NCBI GenBank assembly: GCA_013399305.1
Contig: VXAI01000375.1
Location: forward strand, 435,947 to 499,946
From: Rostratula benghalensis
Lineage: Eukaryota > Chordata > Aves > Charadriiformes > Rostratulidae
Direction of reading: 5' to 3'
DNA length: 64,000 nt
Shown here: in pieces, positions 63,528 to 64,000 of the stretch
Numbering within the stretch: the stretch's first letter is position 1
How the letters are laid out: each line of letters opens with the position of its first letter
Made by a program: the position numbers and the translations under genes
Notes under the pieces: generated by a model
Told to the model about the DNA's origin: nothing
The model's database searches: none
What the model saw: the letters and a program-made list of their open reading frames with translations, nothing else

Positions 63528-64000
63528 AGCAAAAATAAAAAAGCAGGATACCATTCTTATAAATTCACTGTAGCAGTAATTTCGTAAATTATTGAACAAT
63601 AGCAGCCATTCCACTGCTGGCAAGTGAATTTCTCTGTTGCTTTCTGGTTCCGTTTTCAGAAACACACAACAGTGTCTCTTTGGGCCTGATGCATAACTTG
63701 GGCATAGCATGATATTTTTCTAGAAAAACACTGATGCTGAAGCAAAGTGAAAGCACAAACACAGAATTGCTGAATGTGAGTCTCTTGTGTATTAGCATCC
63801 TGTAATAAATATGAGAGGGAGAGGTTTTCAAGTTAATTTACTGAGTTCTTGTGAAGTTGGTTGTTGATGGACTTGCCTTTTAAAAGCACATAGGAACAAC
63901 TTCTTTCTAGTCACCTCTTTCCAAAAGCAGCTTAAAACATAAGGACCACTCACTTTCACAGAAGGTTAATGAGACTTGTACATAGAGATCGCTTTTGTGT
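63528..64000. other. Non-coding DNA to the window end
   Basis: AT-rich unique sequence after the solo LTR. Nothing recognised. Confidence 0.6.

Noticed and set aside
1..64000. CRISPR arrays, tRNA or rRNA genes, operons
   Set aside because: No spaced direct repeats, no tRNA B-box (GGTTCGAATC type) and no rRNA-like sequence were seen. The window is vertebrate nuclear DNA.

Overview
The window looks like nuclear DNA of a bird. It is AT-rich, intron-like or intergenic over most of its length, and repeat-poor. It carries CR1 LINE tails with the ATTCTRTG-type 3' end typical of birds and other sauropsids, a solo LTR and an ERV pol remnant. The only complete gene is a clear orthologue of vertebrate FJX1. 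The species cannot be named from this sequence.

Layout: (1) 1-11.3 kb is non-coding, with MIR-like fragments and one possible conserved non-coding element. (2) 11.4-15.1 kb is a two-part CpG-rich region. A small island (about 11.42-11.75 kb) is separated by AT-rich DNA from the large FJX1 island (about 12.4-15.1 kb). FJX1 is a single coding exon at 13562-14851 (429 aa), preceded by a 23-codon upstream ORF that ends 12 nt before the main ATG. Its 3' UTR probably ends near 15.9 or 16.3 kb. (3) 16-32.6 kb is non-coding and holds an internally deleted antisense CR1 copy (19.87-20.69 kb). (4) At 32619-32694 a 76-bp open segment has a strong acceptor and a GTAAGT donor. Its peptide resembles a central piece of TRIM44, which lies next to FJX1 in mammals in the same orientation. 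No matching first exon or later exon was found. (5) 32.7-64 kb is a gene desert with a CR1 3' end (41.8-42.0 kb), two CR1 tails abutting an ERV pol fragment (53.1-53.9 kb), several poly-A/T tracts, and a solo LTR with a TATA box, poly-A signal and imperfect 6-bp target duplications (63.24-63.52 kb).

FJX1 is a Golgi type II membrane protein of the Four-jointed kinase family that acts in Fat-Dachsous planar polarity and growth signalling. The surrounding non-coding DNA probably holds its regulatory elements and, if the 32.6-kb exon is real, the introns of TRIM44. No bacterial, CRISPR or viral operon-like system is present. The best unexplained item is the orphan TRIM44-like exon. Family comparisons are from memory; no search was run.
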